Source of the DNA: Chrysoperla carnea | Lineage: Eukaryota; Arthropoda; Insecta; Neuroptera; Chrysopidae | Assembly: GCF_905475395.1 (NCBI RefSeq) | Contig: NC_058340.1 | Coordinates: forward strand, 149,501-213,500 | Reading direction: 5' to 3' | Length of the DNA stretch: 64,000 nt | In this document: positions 24,884 through 37,322 of the stretch, piece after piece | Layout of the letters: every line of letters begins with the position of its first letter | Numbering within the stretch: the first letter of the stretch is position 1 | Program-made: the position numbers and the translations under genes | The notes under the pieces: generated by a model | Database searches by the model: none | Told to the model about the DNA's origin: nothing | Seen by the model: the letters and a program-made list of their open reading frames with translations, nothing else

Positions 24884-25116
24884 AAAAACTGAAACCCCGA
24901 TCATTTTAAAAGTATGAAAACAAGAAAATATTTTCATTTGAAATTGTTTTGATAATTATTAAAATCGCCGTTACAGTTAGAGAACCTTTAAGATTCAACA
25001 GTTTTCTATAAGATAGAAATGAGATCCACTGGCTGTAATGACGATTTCAACTATCATAACAATTTCATATTTAATTGTTTTATGAGCGTGATTCTGTAAT
25101 CGTCGGAGTTTTAGTA
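24884..25116. repeat. MITE with CCGACGATTACAGAATCACG ends
   Basis: Right end GATTCTGTAATCGTCGGAGT pairs imperfectly with left end ACTGAAACCCCGATCATTTT; a second arm pair, TGAAATTGTTTTGATAATTA and ACTATCATAACAATTTCA, lies inside. A fragment of the same family is at 5515-5610. Confidence 0.65.
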
Positions 25117-25989
25117 TTTGAGTTTTATTTTATTTAATTTTAGAGTTATAATTATGTAAGAAAGTTTTATTTTACATTCAATCTATTTAACTTTTGTTTT
25201 AAACATTATCGTTAGCTGAAAAAATTCAAATTAAACGATTTAAAATCATTCAAATGTGAAAGAAAAAATATATTTTTATTTATTTAAATTGCAAGTGATT
25301 AATAAAAAATGAATTTTAATAAATAATACAATAACAAATACATATTTAAATATATTATTAATAACTGTTTTAAAATTAAATTTAATTCATTCATTTATTT
25401 AAAGATTTAAAACATCACATCCATCTTACATCTCTTTACATTATTAATTGAAATCAATACCAAAAATTATTTAATATTTAACTTATTTATATAAACAAAT
25501 GTATCTCAATTCTGTGAAATTCATCGTTTTTAAATTATGATGATCGTATTTAATTAATCATAAACTCTACAGAAAAGTCACACAAACAAAACTTATACAA
25601 GAGAATAAAACTTAACTTAAATGTAAATATAAGTTTAGTGTATTTATTTATAATTCTAAATAAGTTAGTGAGTGGTGAATTTTAGTAAGCTTGTATTTAG
25701 TATTTGATAATCATTTGTGCAAATTTGTTATTTTAAACAATCATTCATTCTTCAATATAAATATTTATTAAAATAGACTAACTTGACCTTTAAAGAATTC
25801 CGTAGCCACGGATACCAGTAGCACGGAAGTTTAAGTACTTACGAGTCAAACTAGTAACAACATATTACAATACATAAATTAATTAAAAAACAAGATATTT
25901 AAGTGTTAAGATTCAAAAGTTACATCCTGTATTAAAGTTAATCAACGTATGTATATAAAATCAAGTATTAAAACCATTTAATATTTTAA

Positions 25990-27900
25990 TTACTTTTTAA
26001 GTTTCTTAAAAGGTATGGTTTCTTGTTTCTTATTATATTCTTTGCCACCCCAACGTGCTATGTACGCTTTAATATCAAACTTACGTTTACAACCTTGATA
26101 GTTCATAAATCGTATTTTACCAAAGATCTCACGTTCACCCCACCCTTGATCATGTACACCACAAATGGACCACATACAACCTACATAACCATTTGGATCG
26201 TTACCATCCAATGCGTACTGATCATTTAAGTATAAAGCGTATTGTAAAGCTTGCTCTGGTGATTCAGTCCATTCTAATACTTTCTTAGCCCAATACATTC
26301 GCATGAATCCATGTAATTTACCAGTTTTATATAATTCTATTTGTGCTGAATTCCACAAGTCATCATGTGTACGTCCATGTTGAAGTTCATCTAATGTATA
26401 GAGGTAAGTACGTTTATCTTTTGAATGTTGTTTTAATGTGAGTTGTGCCCATGAAGGTGCTCCATCCAGCTTGTTATATTTATTTATATTATAATAACAA
26501 AAGTTATCAGACAATTCACGGCGTATTATTACTTCTTCACAATATGAGTTCACCGATTCTGTATATTTAGATTTCAGTTCTTGTATTACTAGAACACAAC
26601 GTTGTGCAGAGATGTGACCAAAATGTAACCATGGTGATAAGTTTGATAAAGCTGAGATTGTTGGATCGTTACGTTTTGTACCTGCAATCAAAATCAAACA
26701 AACAATAAATTAGTTAACTAAGTACTTAGAACTACTTAGTGTAGACGCTAAGTGGGTTTTTTTTTACCAAATAATTGTATCCGTTTTTGTTGAAATGATT
26801 GTAACATTTTGAGACCATTGGAGGTGCCACCTTCAGCCCATGTAATCTCATTGTTATTAATTAATTCATCTGATTTATCATATTTTAATTGATTTAATAC
26901 ATCATTCCAATCAATCTAAATAAAATAAAAATAGTTAAATAAATAAATCAATAAATATATTATTAATATTAATATTAATTAATTAAATACCTTTTTTTTA
27001 TTAATAATATTCTTATTATTATATTTATGTTGAATTACAGGTGGATATTGTTGTAAATATTGTGATAATTGTGAATTAATTTTATTTCGAATAGTTCTAG
27101 CTGCATATTCTAATTTATCACTAGCAATCCAACATGGTACGATATTATGTGCATCAACCTTTAATTATAATTTAATTTAATATTTAATTTTATTTATTTA
27201 TTATTAAAATACTTACACGTATAAATGGTATTTGATTTGAATCAATTTGATTTAAAACAGATTCTTGCCATTGCATACAATCTTTTAATGGTAAAAAGTC
27301 ACAAACAACACCCTGTATATGATTTGATTCAATAAAATCAACAACTTGAATCGCTGGTTCACCAACACAAACATTAAAATTAATATTTAATTCGTCACAT
27401 TCTTCTTGAACTTCTTCTAAACCTTTTATTAAGAATTTATAATGTCGTGCATTATATTCTAAATATTTTTGTGGTAAACAAAATAAAATATTTAATGGTA
27501 ATTCATTTTTTAATGCTAACTTTTGTGCAAATAATAATGCCCAATTATCTTGTACACGACAATCACGGAACATCCAGTATAAGATGCCACCACTAGAATC
27601 ACTTTCTTTAATTTCTTTTGCTTGTGATAAAATTTGTACACGTTTCTTTTTAAAATCAAAATCTAAAATTGATTTAGCTGTTTGATTTCGTTTTTCTTTT
27701 AAACTAGTTATTAAATCATTGGTTTTAGTTTCATCTTTTACTGTTGAATCATCTTTAGTTTTAGTTTTAGTTTTAAATGCTTCACTATTTGTACGTTTTT
27801 GTGCTTTTTTATTCACAGTTTTAATATTTGTACTCATTTTATTAATTATTAATAATAAATATTTATTATAATTTATATAATTATTAATAAATACACTCAT
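25990..27900 (-). CDS. phr: Class II CPD photolyase, four exons
   Basis: Exons (minus strand): 27900-27217, 27158-26991, 26915-26768, 26681-25990; phases agree, 563 aa from the first ATG. A second Met at 27837 starts MSTNIKTVNKKAQKR and could be the real start, since the first 21 residues look unlike the family. An antenna domain (GGILYWMFRDCRVQDNWAL, CLPQKY, HYKFLIKGLEEV) is followed by the FAD/DNA domain: KRNDPTISALSNLSPWLHFG, RRELSDNFCYYN, RTHDDLWNSAQIEL, RMYWAKKVLEWTESPEQAL, DPNGYVGCMWSICGVHDQGW, GKIRFMNYQGCKRKFDI. These are diagnostic of class II. Family role: light-driven repair of cyclobutane pyrimidine dimers using FADH. No truncation seen. The Lys-rich N-terminus could serve nuclear targeting (inference). 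Confidence 0.95.
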
Positions 27901-28282
27901 ACAATTTTAATATTTATAATAAATTTATAAATATAAAAATAATAAACATGACATTACAATGTAATATTAATAAACGATTTGTACCGAGTACAATTACCGA
28001 TTAATACCGAGGAGTATATTTAATACGTCAGATCACCTGTAATGTCGCTAGTGGCGTTTTATTTCCATTTCAACCATAGACTTATAACATATAGATAGAG
28101 GATACATGGCGTGAAATAAAATTTATATATAAAATAAATTTAAAGTAAATCAACGCCTCAGAATGAGTAACTGGGCACTAAATAAAACCATTCATATTAC
28201 ATGCTATATATTCATTAGCAATCATTCTAATTCCATTCAAATTTCAGATCAATTTCAATAAATGGGATCTCCTCTATCTAAA

Positions 28283-28314
<32 letters not shown>
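28283..28314. repeat. (TA)n microsatellite
   Basis: About 16 TA units. Confidence 0.9.
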
Positions 28315-28316
<2 letters not shown>

Positions 28317-28550
28317 ATGATTTCAACATGTCTTTAAATAGACTACAAGCCCATGTTAAAATTTTTCAAGTGAAATGACTCAACAGAAATCATGTTGAAA
28401 AAGAAACTCCTATAAGTAAAAGTAAGTTTAAGGACTACATGGCGTTAATTTTGTGCGGTACCGGTGAGAATATGAATGTCACATCCTTTGGTGTCTCACC
28501 CCTACACCAGCAAATATATGTACGGCATTGTCGGGGTTACTATGTACTAA

Positions 28551-28793
28551 AGATGTAAATTCATGATGACTGATGATGCTTGATGCTACATTTGAACGAC
28601 AAACTCGGATTTCACCAATCTGGAAAAATAGAACTTGTGCAGCATGTCAAATTTAAAAGATGTAACTTCATGATGATGCTTGACGTTGGCTTTGAACGTC
28701 AAGTTAGGTCACGTGATCAGTTTAGGCCATGTTGTCATCTGGATAATCTCAAAATCGGCGTCAAGCGTCATCATGAAATTATATCTTAACTTC
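28551..28793. repeat. MITE of the CATGATGACGCTTGACGC family (copy 3)
   Basis: Ends AGATGTAAATTCATGATGAC and, inverted, GCGTCATCATGAAATTATAT. A direct internal copy of the end (AGATGTAACTTCATGATGAT then GCTTGACGTTGGCTTTGA) lies at ~28659, so the element looks like a 1.5-mer. Confidence 0.75.
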
Positions 28794-29287
28794 GTCTCAT
28801 ATTTTGGAATAAAGCCTCATTTTCAGAATTCAAAATGTTTGTTATAGGTAAAATAAGCGATTCGCAGACCTCCACCAATTTTATAATAATTAAAAAGGAA
28901 TAAAATAAGATGAACGCCGATGAATCAGTCGTGAATAGTCGATATAAAGGCAGTTGCGTTGCGGCCTTCATAATTTTCTACTCCAAAAAAAAAAAAGTGG
29001 ACGGACTCTTGGTCTAAAATGTTTTATAATGTTAAAGTTTAAAATAATATAAATATCCAAATGTTTTCTTATTAAATTTTAAATATCCAACTTCACAGTG
29101 AATGTTAGTAATTTATTTTGTAACTGCAACTAACTTCAATTAGGTAATGTCTAATGTCAGTACATTATTTTAATAAAAATATCAAAATAATAAAACAAAT
29201 AAAAGAGCCTTATTTAATATTTAAGGACTTGTATATTGTATTGTTTTAGTATAAAGTAGGGCTGCTGCTAACAAGAAGTGATTCAGA

Positions 29288-30138
29288 ATGTCGTTAGCAC
29301 CATTTTTTAAAACACCATTGACAGATTTAACTGGTTGCATAATAAATAATCAAAATTTTGGTAAATGTGCTGATTTAGAATTAAAATACATGGATTGTAT
29401 TGAAGCGTACGGTTTAGATCGTGGCAAAAAGAAATGTGAAGTACTCATGGAAGATTTCAAAGAATGTCATTTAAAAACAAAACAATTTAAAAGATTATGG
29501 GTAAGATTACAAGTTTTATAATAAGGTATTTCGAATGCTAATTTTATTCAAACTTAACATGCCTTAAATTGTTTTTTTATACCAATAAAAAGAAAAAACA
29601 GTTTTACCCAAAAATTTTTGTTACCACACTTTTTTTGAGATATTTAATATTAAACAAGTCTAGATATGCGTACAAGTGAGGGGTTAACACGACGGAAAAT
29701 GTATAGGATTTCATAGAATTCTTGATATTAATAAACTTGACGTGATATAAAAAAAAAATCAACCTGTATTAAATTATTTTACAAAGTTACAACATGATTG
29801 ACCTCATCAAATAATAATTGTATAACCTCTCCTCTATCTTTGTATCTTTTATTGAGTTTAAACAGTACAGTAACAAAATGTGGCAACAACGCCACACTGG
29901 AGTGCCGCTCATTTTAAACAGGATAAGTTTTTGGTTGATCACATTATATTTATAATATATTTATTATCTACATTATTTTTGTTAGTCATAGTCATATATT
30001 ATTGTATTGTTTTTAATTAATTTCATTAATTTATTTTATTTTTGATGGCAGGAAATGAGAAAAGAACGACATCGTCAATATTTGCTTGGAGAATCTAAAG
30101 AACATTATGCAGAACCACCTAAAGTTGATAGTTTTTAA
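29288..30138 (+). CDS. NDUFS5: NADH dehydrogenase (complex I) 15-kDa subunit NDUFS5, two exons
   Basis: Exons 29288-29500 and 30052-30138, phase 0 junction, 99 aa. N-terminus MSLAPFFKTPLTDLTGCI resembles the insect subunit (ND-15). The protein has a twin CX9C motif: CADLELKYMDC and CEVLMEDFKEC, as in proteins imported into the mitochondrial intermembrane space by the Mia40 relay. It continues LKTKQFKRLWEMRKERHRQY and ends EPPKVDSF. Family role: accessory subunit of the proton-pumping module on the intermembrane-space side. The junction after TRP is the only intron. Confidence 0.9.
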
Positions 30139-30329
30139 AATAAAAACACAACAACTGTGTGTTATGTTATGTGTTTTAAACAACAGGTTCTACTGTAATT
30201 CTAATACATTGCACTGTAGTTAAAATATAATTGTAAATAAAATTATTATTATCTACCATTCATTCATTCGTTATATTTATTTTTTTATTTATCATTCTGC
30301 AGTCAAAATTAATTTTAATACGGGAAATG

Positions 30330-30560
30330 CTAGCTATTTTAGGCCAGTCGACTTATTTAGAGACCAAATTTTTTGTATGTACACACTTTGCGACAATGGA
30401 AGAAAGGTTCTTAATGTTATCAAAAAAGTTTGCCCTCTTCAAAGACTTGAAGAGGGCCTGACTATCTGAGATGCTGATATGCGCCCCACTGTAACCTTTT
30501 GAGTTATACCCAAATCTGAGGACCTCTCAGCAGGGCGAAGATTTCCGATTGAAAAAAACG
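30330..30560 (-). repeat. Dispersed repeat fragment, related to 3660-3760 and 34955-35060
   Basis: CTGACTATCTGAGATGCTGA (about 30458) is the complement of the text at 3735-3755. The left half (GACTTATTTAGAGACCAAAT, TTGCGACAATGGAAG) is a diverged copy of 34970-35035. Probably 3' parts of one LINE family. Confidence 0.55.
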
Positions 30561-33540
30561 TCGCATATTGACCTAGAGGCAACGATTCCTTTATTCTAGG
30601 TCCATAAAAAATGCGATGCGAAATGCGATCAAAACGATAAAGAGGAACAGTGGAGTCACAGTCTCCAATCTGTTCATTATACTCGCACGATTTTATAATA
30701 TTAATTATAAATAATTTGAATAGTTCTAATAAATAATTATTAAAAACATATGAATAAATAAATAATACATTTTAAATTAAGAAAAAAAAGTAGTTAAAAT
30801 AAAAAACCTAGATGGCAGCATTTATAGTACTTTTGTTTGGATGAAGTAGTTGGTGTTGTTGTGATGCTCTGGTCGTCTGGTCTGCTCGTTCTGGTTCTCG
30901 TTCTCACTCTCACCTGTCACTGGTGTGGCTGTCAGATGAAACCGCGTTGTTTTCATTTTATGTAGCATCAGTGCACCTACTTATTCTACTATTTTATGAA
31001 TTTTATTATTAATAATAATAATATTAATAAAAAGTTATAAATTCAAGATTAAAACAAGATTTTAATTAATCAAATTAAATTCTGTGTATGTGTGTGATGT
31101 TAATAAAAATAAATAATAATGTAAAATTATTGAATGTTTATAAATAAAATAAACATTTGACAGTTGATGTCCGTCCGGTTGACAGGAGTTAGTTGTATAG
31201 GACGCTTGACGCCAACTTGATCAATCAAAATCTAAAATCAAAATGATTGCAGTTATTTGATTTGATTTGATTAAATATTTAATTTAAAAAAATAATAATT
31301 CAAACAAATAAATAAATAATAATTATTTATTTATTTATTACAAGTGCATTATTTTGTGTCGTGTGTGTGTGTTTGAATAAAAATAAAAAAACATTTGAAT
31401 TAAAAATAATAATAATAATAATTGGTGTGATTTGATTGATATAAAAAATGATAAAAATAAAGAATCGTAAGTAATATTTAATAATATGTAATTATTTGAA
31501 TGTAATATGTAATGTAATGTAATGTAAATGTTTGGCGCGCATTCGTAATCATTCATGTCATTTTATATGTAATGTACAGTCAGTCATGTAATATATTGTA
31601 ATATATTGTATTATATGTAATGCATGCATGGTCCTGTTCTATCAAAGTACACTAAATAGACGCCATCATGACATTTTACAACTGTCAAATACTTTACATA
31701 CATACATACGTACTTGTTTTGACATTACATTTGATTTTGATTGGTTATTTATATAAGCATTAGTTTAATAAATAAGTAATAAATAGAAAGTTTATTATTA
31801 ATAATTATTAATAAATAATAATAATAATAAGTAGTAATATTTAAATCTACTACAGTAAATATTATACATATATATTAATAAATTTATTTATATGTATGTG
31901 TATGCTACACATTATATTATAAAGGTTCATTCATATCAAACTAGTTAATCGAGCAAATAAAACCGAAAAAAACTGACTGAGAATTAACTCCTCGTCAGTA
32001 GATTTTTATGGGAGCCGCTGGAAATTGTTTATCTCATCTAAGTGTACTTAAAGAAGTAAAGTTATGCACTTGAAGAAAGTGGGTGGAGGGGAAGCTTGCA
32101 ATGCTAAATGTATGGTACTTCTTTGCCATTATCATGTAAATAAATAAAATAAATTTGAATAACCATAAAATATTTAGATATATCGGAAAAAATGTTTCTA
32201 AAAAAGTTGTAATCAAGAAAGTATAAAATTATTAACAAATAATTTTATCTCAAAAACATATTCGACTATTTTAATACAAATCAAATTTAGCGCTCATTTC
32301 AATGCCATATGCGAAGACATTTTAAAATCGGTATTTTTTTGTTTCTTGTACTATGTCCATTAACAACTGATCATTTTTTTAAACATCTGAGAAAGTCAAA
32401 ATAAAACAAATCTGTAGACGTAATTTGAATGACGTTTGGTATAGGTCATCACTACCGGTAGTGATATCAGTATATCATTCGTTTTTTATAACTTTCTTAT
32501 CGCTACGACCATCGTTATTTAAGATATTGTTTGTGATTTTAGCTAACTTTCATATAAGCCTATGTTAAAAGTGCTAACTTTGGGAATTTTTGTAGTGAAA
32601 ACTGTAGTCGGGAATTTGTTGAAATTCCAGGAGTGCATTACAGAAATGTTCATTTTTATCATATTTTTTTTCCATTTTCTTATCGTAAAAGAAAAACTTA
32701 GTTAATGTAAATATAACTTTAGATAGGTAGTTGTAGATACAACTTGATCTGTCAAAGTGACATTAGAATACACATGCATTACATACTATACTATACCTAG
32801 TACCTACCATCACACATCACCTCACCATACACCATGTTGATGTTGTTGTATATGTTATGTATGTTATGTATATTATTAAGTTCGTATTCATTCGATAAAA
32901 TTCGTTATTATTAAAGATGGCTGACTATTAAATATATTGTACGCATGCGTATTAATAACACATATTTAAATATGAATAGATAGATATATAATATGTACCT
33001 ATGTACGATTACGATGATAATATAAATATAATGTTGACTATGTTTGGATAAACTTAAATAAAATTATATTTTGTAATATTAATTATACATCATTTTATTT
33101 TATATATTAATTAATTAATTATTATTATTATTAATTAATAATAAAATCAAAATATTATTTAGATAGATAATTATAATAAAAAGTTTAAAAAGATTGAATT
33201 GATTTTGATTAAATCAAAAACAGTTAGGGTCCAATCATATAGCCACTGTCATAGTTTTGAATTGAGTTTAAAATCAAATAAAACACACATAATACAAATA
33301 CAAATATAAATACAATACAATATACTTACAAAGGTTATATTTTATGTAAATATTATCAAGGGTAGATACAAAATTATAAATTTATTTAAATATTTATTAA
33401 TAAGTAAATAAATAAATATAATTCAATGGAAGATACTTTATTTATTATTGTTAAAAACCTACATTGTATGATGTAGGTAGGTAGGTTCGTACCTATCCAT
33501 GGTTTATTTACTTTTTTTTTTAATAATAGTATTATTTTTA

Positions 33541-33572
33541 GATATCTTATATATTTAAACGAGCAATTCTTG

Positions 33573-33615
<43 letters not shown>

Positions 33616-33902
33616 ACGATCTTGGAAATGGCTCCAACGATTTTCATGAAAATGAGTATGTAGGAGTTTTTTGGGGCGATAAGTCGATCTAGCTAGGTTT
33701 CATTTATCAGAAATGTCCTTTTATCCGTCTTTTCATGAAAAATTCATCAGACATCTATTGGTGTATAACGTAGTTAATGAAATACAATGCAAATTATAAC
33801 ATAACAAAAAGGAGGCGTTTGAGTAGTCTAAAATGAAAAATATGACTCTTGCTGACATCTATTGGCGAATAACCGAGCGAAGCTCGGTCATCCAGATATT
33901 TT
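33541..33902 (+). mobile_element. Non-autonomous element (Helitron/Helentron-like candidate)
   Basis: Left part TTATATATTTAAACGAGCAA then TTCTTGTATA and a (TA)n run; middle GGCTCCAACGATTTTCATGA, GGGGCGATAAGTCGATCTAG; right part ATCTATTGGCGAATAACCGA then the palindrome CCGAGCGAAGCTCGG followed by TCATCCAGATA. A GC-rich hairpin just inside the 3' end and no terminal inverted repeat fit Helitron-like elements, but the class is inferred. Fragments at 6485-6600 and 11100-11217. Confidence 0.55.
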
Positions 33903-35050
33903 ATAATATATTTTAGTATATTATTAGGAAATCTAATTAAATTTAATTTAAATTAATGATTTGATATTATTTACAATCAATCATCTATATTAGTGATGAG
34001 ACGAATGTTGAATTTTGTAAATTCAAATGATGCCTTCACAAATTCTAATGCATTAACTTAATTAATACTTATAATTATTATTTTTCCAGCATGTTTTTTT
34101 CGGTTCATACCTTATCTTCTTTAGCCCTTTATCATTTTCCATGATTCATCCAACTCATTTTCAAGCTGGTTATGTTGGCGTCTGACAAAAATATATTTAC
34201 GGACTAAAATTGTACCGCTTAGAAAAAAAAAAACAGGAAATAATTTTAACGAAAAAATCTGAGTTAAAAATAATAAGTGTATCAGGCAAACATGTTTCGA
34301 ATATAACAGTTTTTATACCATGTTTATGAAATATATCATAGTATATTAAATTTAGTCCCAAGTTTGTAACTAAAGCTTAAGAATATTGACGTGTCACTAA
34401 AAGAATCAATGATTTTCTAAATGATTCGATGATGGAATGCGATTTTTAATTGATGTGCAAAGTAGAACCTATGATTCTATTGACACTAATTTTTAACAAC
34501 TGAATGGTATCCATTCTAATCTGTTTCCTGTTATGTCGACCAACAAACTCTACATGAAGGTGGACGAAGGAGCGGTAAAACGCTAGTATTTGATAATAAA
34601 CGTTTTTGGTTAGCATTAGTCTGGTATGTCACATGCACATGTAAATGTGACTGTGAATGTGATGTGTGACCTCTTTATAAAATATACTTAACTGAACTTA
34701 CTAAAATCTTGTCTTGTCTCTGTTGATTTGATTTAAGTAAGTAACGTTAACGTTAACGTATTAGTATTATATCTAAATATAATATAATCTTATATAATGA
34801 GGTTCTATGAATCTATAAATATAATTAAAATACTTACATTTGTCAACCTCAACTCAACTCAATTCAATTCAATTCAATTCATATGTCATTTGACATACTA
34901 ACTAACTAACTAACTAACTACTAATCAATTTAATAACTAAACGTTGCGTAGAATTAGGCAAGTCGCTTGCTCTATATGGAGACCAACTTTGTTGAGGTTC
35001 ATATTTTGCGATTATGGGAGTGAATTCTTAATGTTACCAAGAAAAAGTAT

Positions 35051-35237
35051 AGTAATAGTATGAGAAGGTAGCACTTTTTATGTACTATTTATGATATTGA
35101 ATTTGTATTAATAATAGAAACGGGTCTATACCTTGAAAAATGCTCCGAATGGGTACAGACCCGTTTCTATTATTAATACAAATACGAGAAAATATCATAA
35201 ATAGTACATAAAAGTGCTACCTTCTCATACTATTATT
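35051..35237. repeat. Near-perfect 80-bp inverted repeat (hairpin)
   Basis: Left arm (35051-35130) has AGTAATAGTATGAGAAGGTA, CTATTTATGATATTG and AATAATAGAAACGGGTCTAT; the right arm (35152-35237) is its complement with few differences, loop ~20 bp. No coding potential. Confidence 0.85.
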
Positions 35238-36476
35238 AACTCCTTCATCTGAAAAAAATTTGTCAATTTCAAAAACTTCAGTTGCTTATAACTAGAGAAC
35301 GGGTAAGGATACATGGTCGATCTCTAGCTTAAACTTCGTATTTTTGAACTATCTTCAAATTTTAAATTTAATTTTATCCGCGAAAATCAATATTTTTAAG
35401 AAACCCAAAAAACCGCTCTTTTTGTCGAAATTTTTCAAAAAACCTGCTAAAAAAATCGGTAAATTTTTGTGCAACTTCTTTGAATTTTTATTTCTGATAA
35501 CATTATAGCCGTAAAGTGTGTATCTCAAAAAAGTTGATCTCGTTTTTTGAATGATAAAGAGACTGGTCTAATACTTGAGATAAATATTGGCTAATTTTAT
35601 GTCTAAAACATTTAATTGAAAACTTTAAAAATATAAATACATACACTTAAGAATTTTGATAACACAATTCAATCAATTAATTATTATTATTATTATTATT
35701 TAAACTCAATTGAATTGATTTGTATTGATCAATGATCAAATTAAAATTAAATAAATATAAAATGTCATTTAATATGTCATTGAAACTCTGTTCTTTTAAG
35801 TACGTACAGAAAGAACTCATACATTTGATTCCAGTTGGTCTCTTTGTCATTCTTGTTTAAATTCAAATAAATACAAGTATGACAAAGACACACACACAAC
35901 GCGAACGTAACGTTTATATGTCGTCATTATTTCAACTATTTATATTTGCCGCCAAAATATAAATATTATTTAGATATATTATAAAAATAGAATTGTTAGG
36001 TACATATTATACATAATATAGGAAGTGTATTTATTTATTAAAAATGACATAGAATTACAATGAATCAGACTATCAAAGAATCAGACTATTAACGTTTTTA
36101 AAAATAAAAATATTTTTTTAAATAAAAATGCCATGTCAGTTTTAAAATATGATTTTATTTTCAACCAATCACCACCAATCATATAGAAGCCGGTATTTGT
36201 ATTGGTATGCTATCTATTTCATTTTAACTAATAATAAATATTGTTTAATATGAGTGACTGAGTGAGATAGAGATGGTTGTGTTGTTGATGTTAAGTTTGT
36301 AAGAAGGCATGTGAATTTGAACTGTGTGTGTATCGTTATGAAGACACCCGGGCAAACAACCAAACATGTTAGGTTGTAGCGTTAGCCAAACATGCATGTA
36401 TGTGTGTATGTCGTAACGCAAGTCAAAATACTACATTTAGTACAGTACTAATCGACGCGACCGTGACAAATAACTA

Positions 36477-36605
36477 TTTTATACCATGTATACCTATATG
36501 AAAAATCTCAAGTTTGTAACTAGATTTTAAAAATATTAATACCATGAACCAAATTTTGGTATATTTGTTCATAAAATCACTTAATTAGTCTATTTCAGGT
36601 TCCTA
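36477..36605 (-). repeat. Interspersed repeat family D (tail fragment)
   Basis: TTTATACCATGTATACCTAT then CTCAAGTTTGTAACTAG, ACCAAATTTTGGTATATTTG and TCACTTAATTAGTCTATTTC: the reverse complement of the last ~130 bp of the copies at 17850 and 53468. Confidence 0.6.
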
Positions 36606-37322
36606 TCCTCCTGTAAACACAATAACACGAAAAAAGTGTGGCTGAATTCGTAAATGATCAATATAGGTCAACTGAGTCTTGTAAACCGTATCTAAAAATC
36701 TTTTGTTTTTGAAACAAATACAATGATACATTAAATGTTGAAATCCATTCATCCATTTGAAAGATACGAGGTAATAAATAAATATACTGTACACGCCAAT
36801 TCATACTGTACTAACTAGTAACTATATTAGAGTGAGAGTGAACAACAGTAAAGGTCTGGTTGCGTCTGTTTCTCCGTCCTTGTTTATGTTATGTTGGTGC
36901 TGTAGCTGTCAGTAGAACTTGAAGGTAGCTTATCGTGTGTCCTATACTGTACTTGTACTGTACTGTCAACTGATTCTGAACTGAACTGAACTGAGTGTTT
37001 GTGTTTTATTTAGTGTATAATAAAATGTATATCATTTGACTTGACTTGGCGTCATTTTGTTATTTATTCAATTCAATTCTCAATTTAATAATAATTATTA
37101 TATGTGTTGTGTTTCTTTTATAATAAAAACATTTTAAATATTAATTAATTCATTAATAATCTATGTGATTGTTTTTTTTTTTTTTTAATAAATCATTCAA
37201 AAATAGAACTCAATTCAAAAGTATAGCACGTGGGGTGTTTGGTGTTAGTTGATTAAAATATCTTTTATTTTTAAAAGAAAGATCAACTATTTGATTTTTA
37301 AAAATAAATAAATAAAATATCG

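Larger units (their letters stand above)
22448..25989. other. Gene-free interval between ALG14 and the photolyase gene
   Basis: 3.5 kb, very AT-rich. Contains repeat family E (22690-22995), a short hairpin (24646-24715) and a MITE (24884-25116). No convincing exon found on either strand. Confidence 0.6.
27901..29287. other. Divergent upstream region of the photolyase gene and NDUFS5
   Basis: Contains a (TA)n run at 28283-28314 and the MITE at 28551-28793. No other gene seen. Confidence 0.55.
30139..37322. other. 7.2-kb gene-free interval upstream of the homeobox gene
   Basis: No convincing coding exon. Holds LINE-related fragments (30330-30560, 34955-35060), a MITE/Helitron-like copy (33541-33902), a strong hairpin (35051-35237), a tail of repeat family D (36477-36605) and many AT microsatellites. 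Non-coding 5' exons or enhancers of the homeobox gene could lie here but cannot be seen by eye. Confidence 0.5.

Noticed and set aside
31338-36794. Short open frames in the interval before the homeobox gene
   Set aside because: AT-rich, no splice-consistent neighbours, no family motif; expected by chance in ~7 kb.
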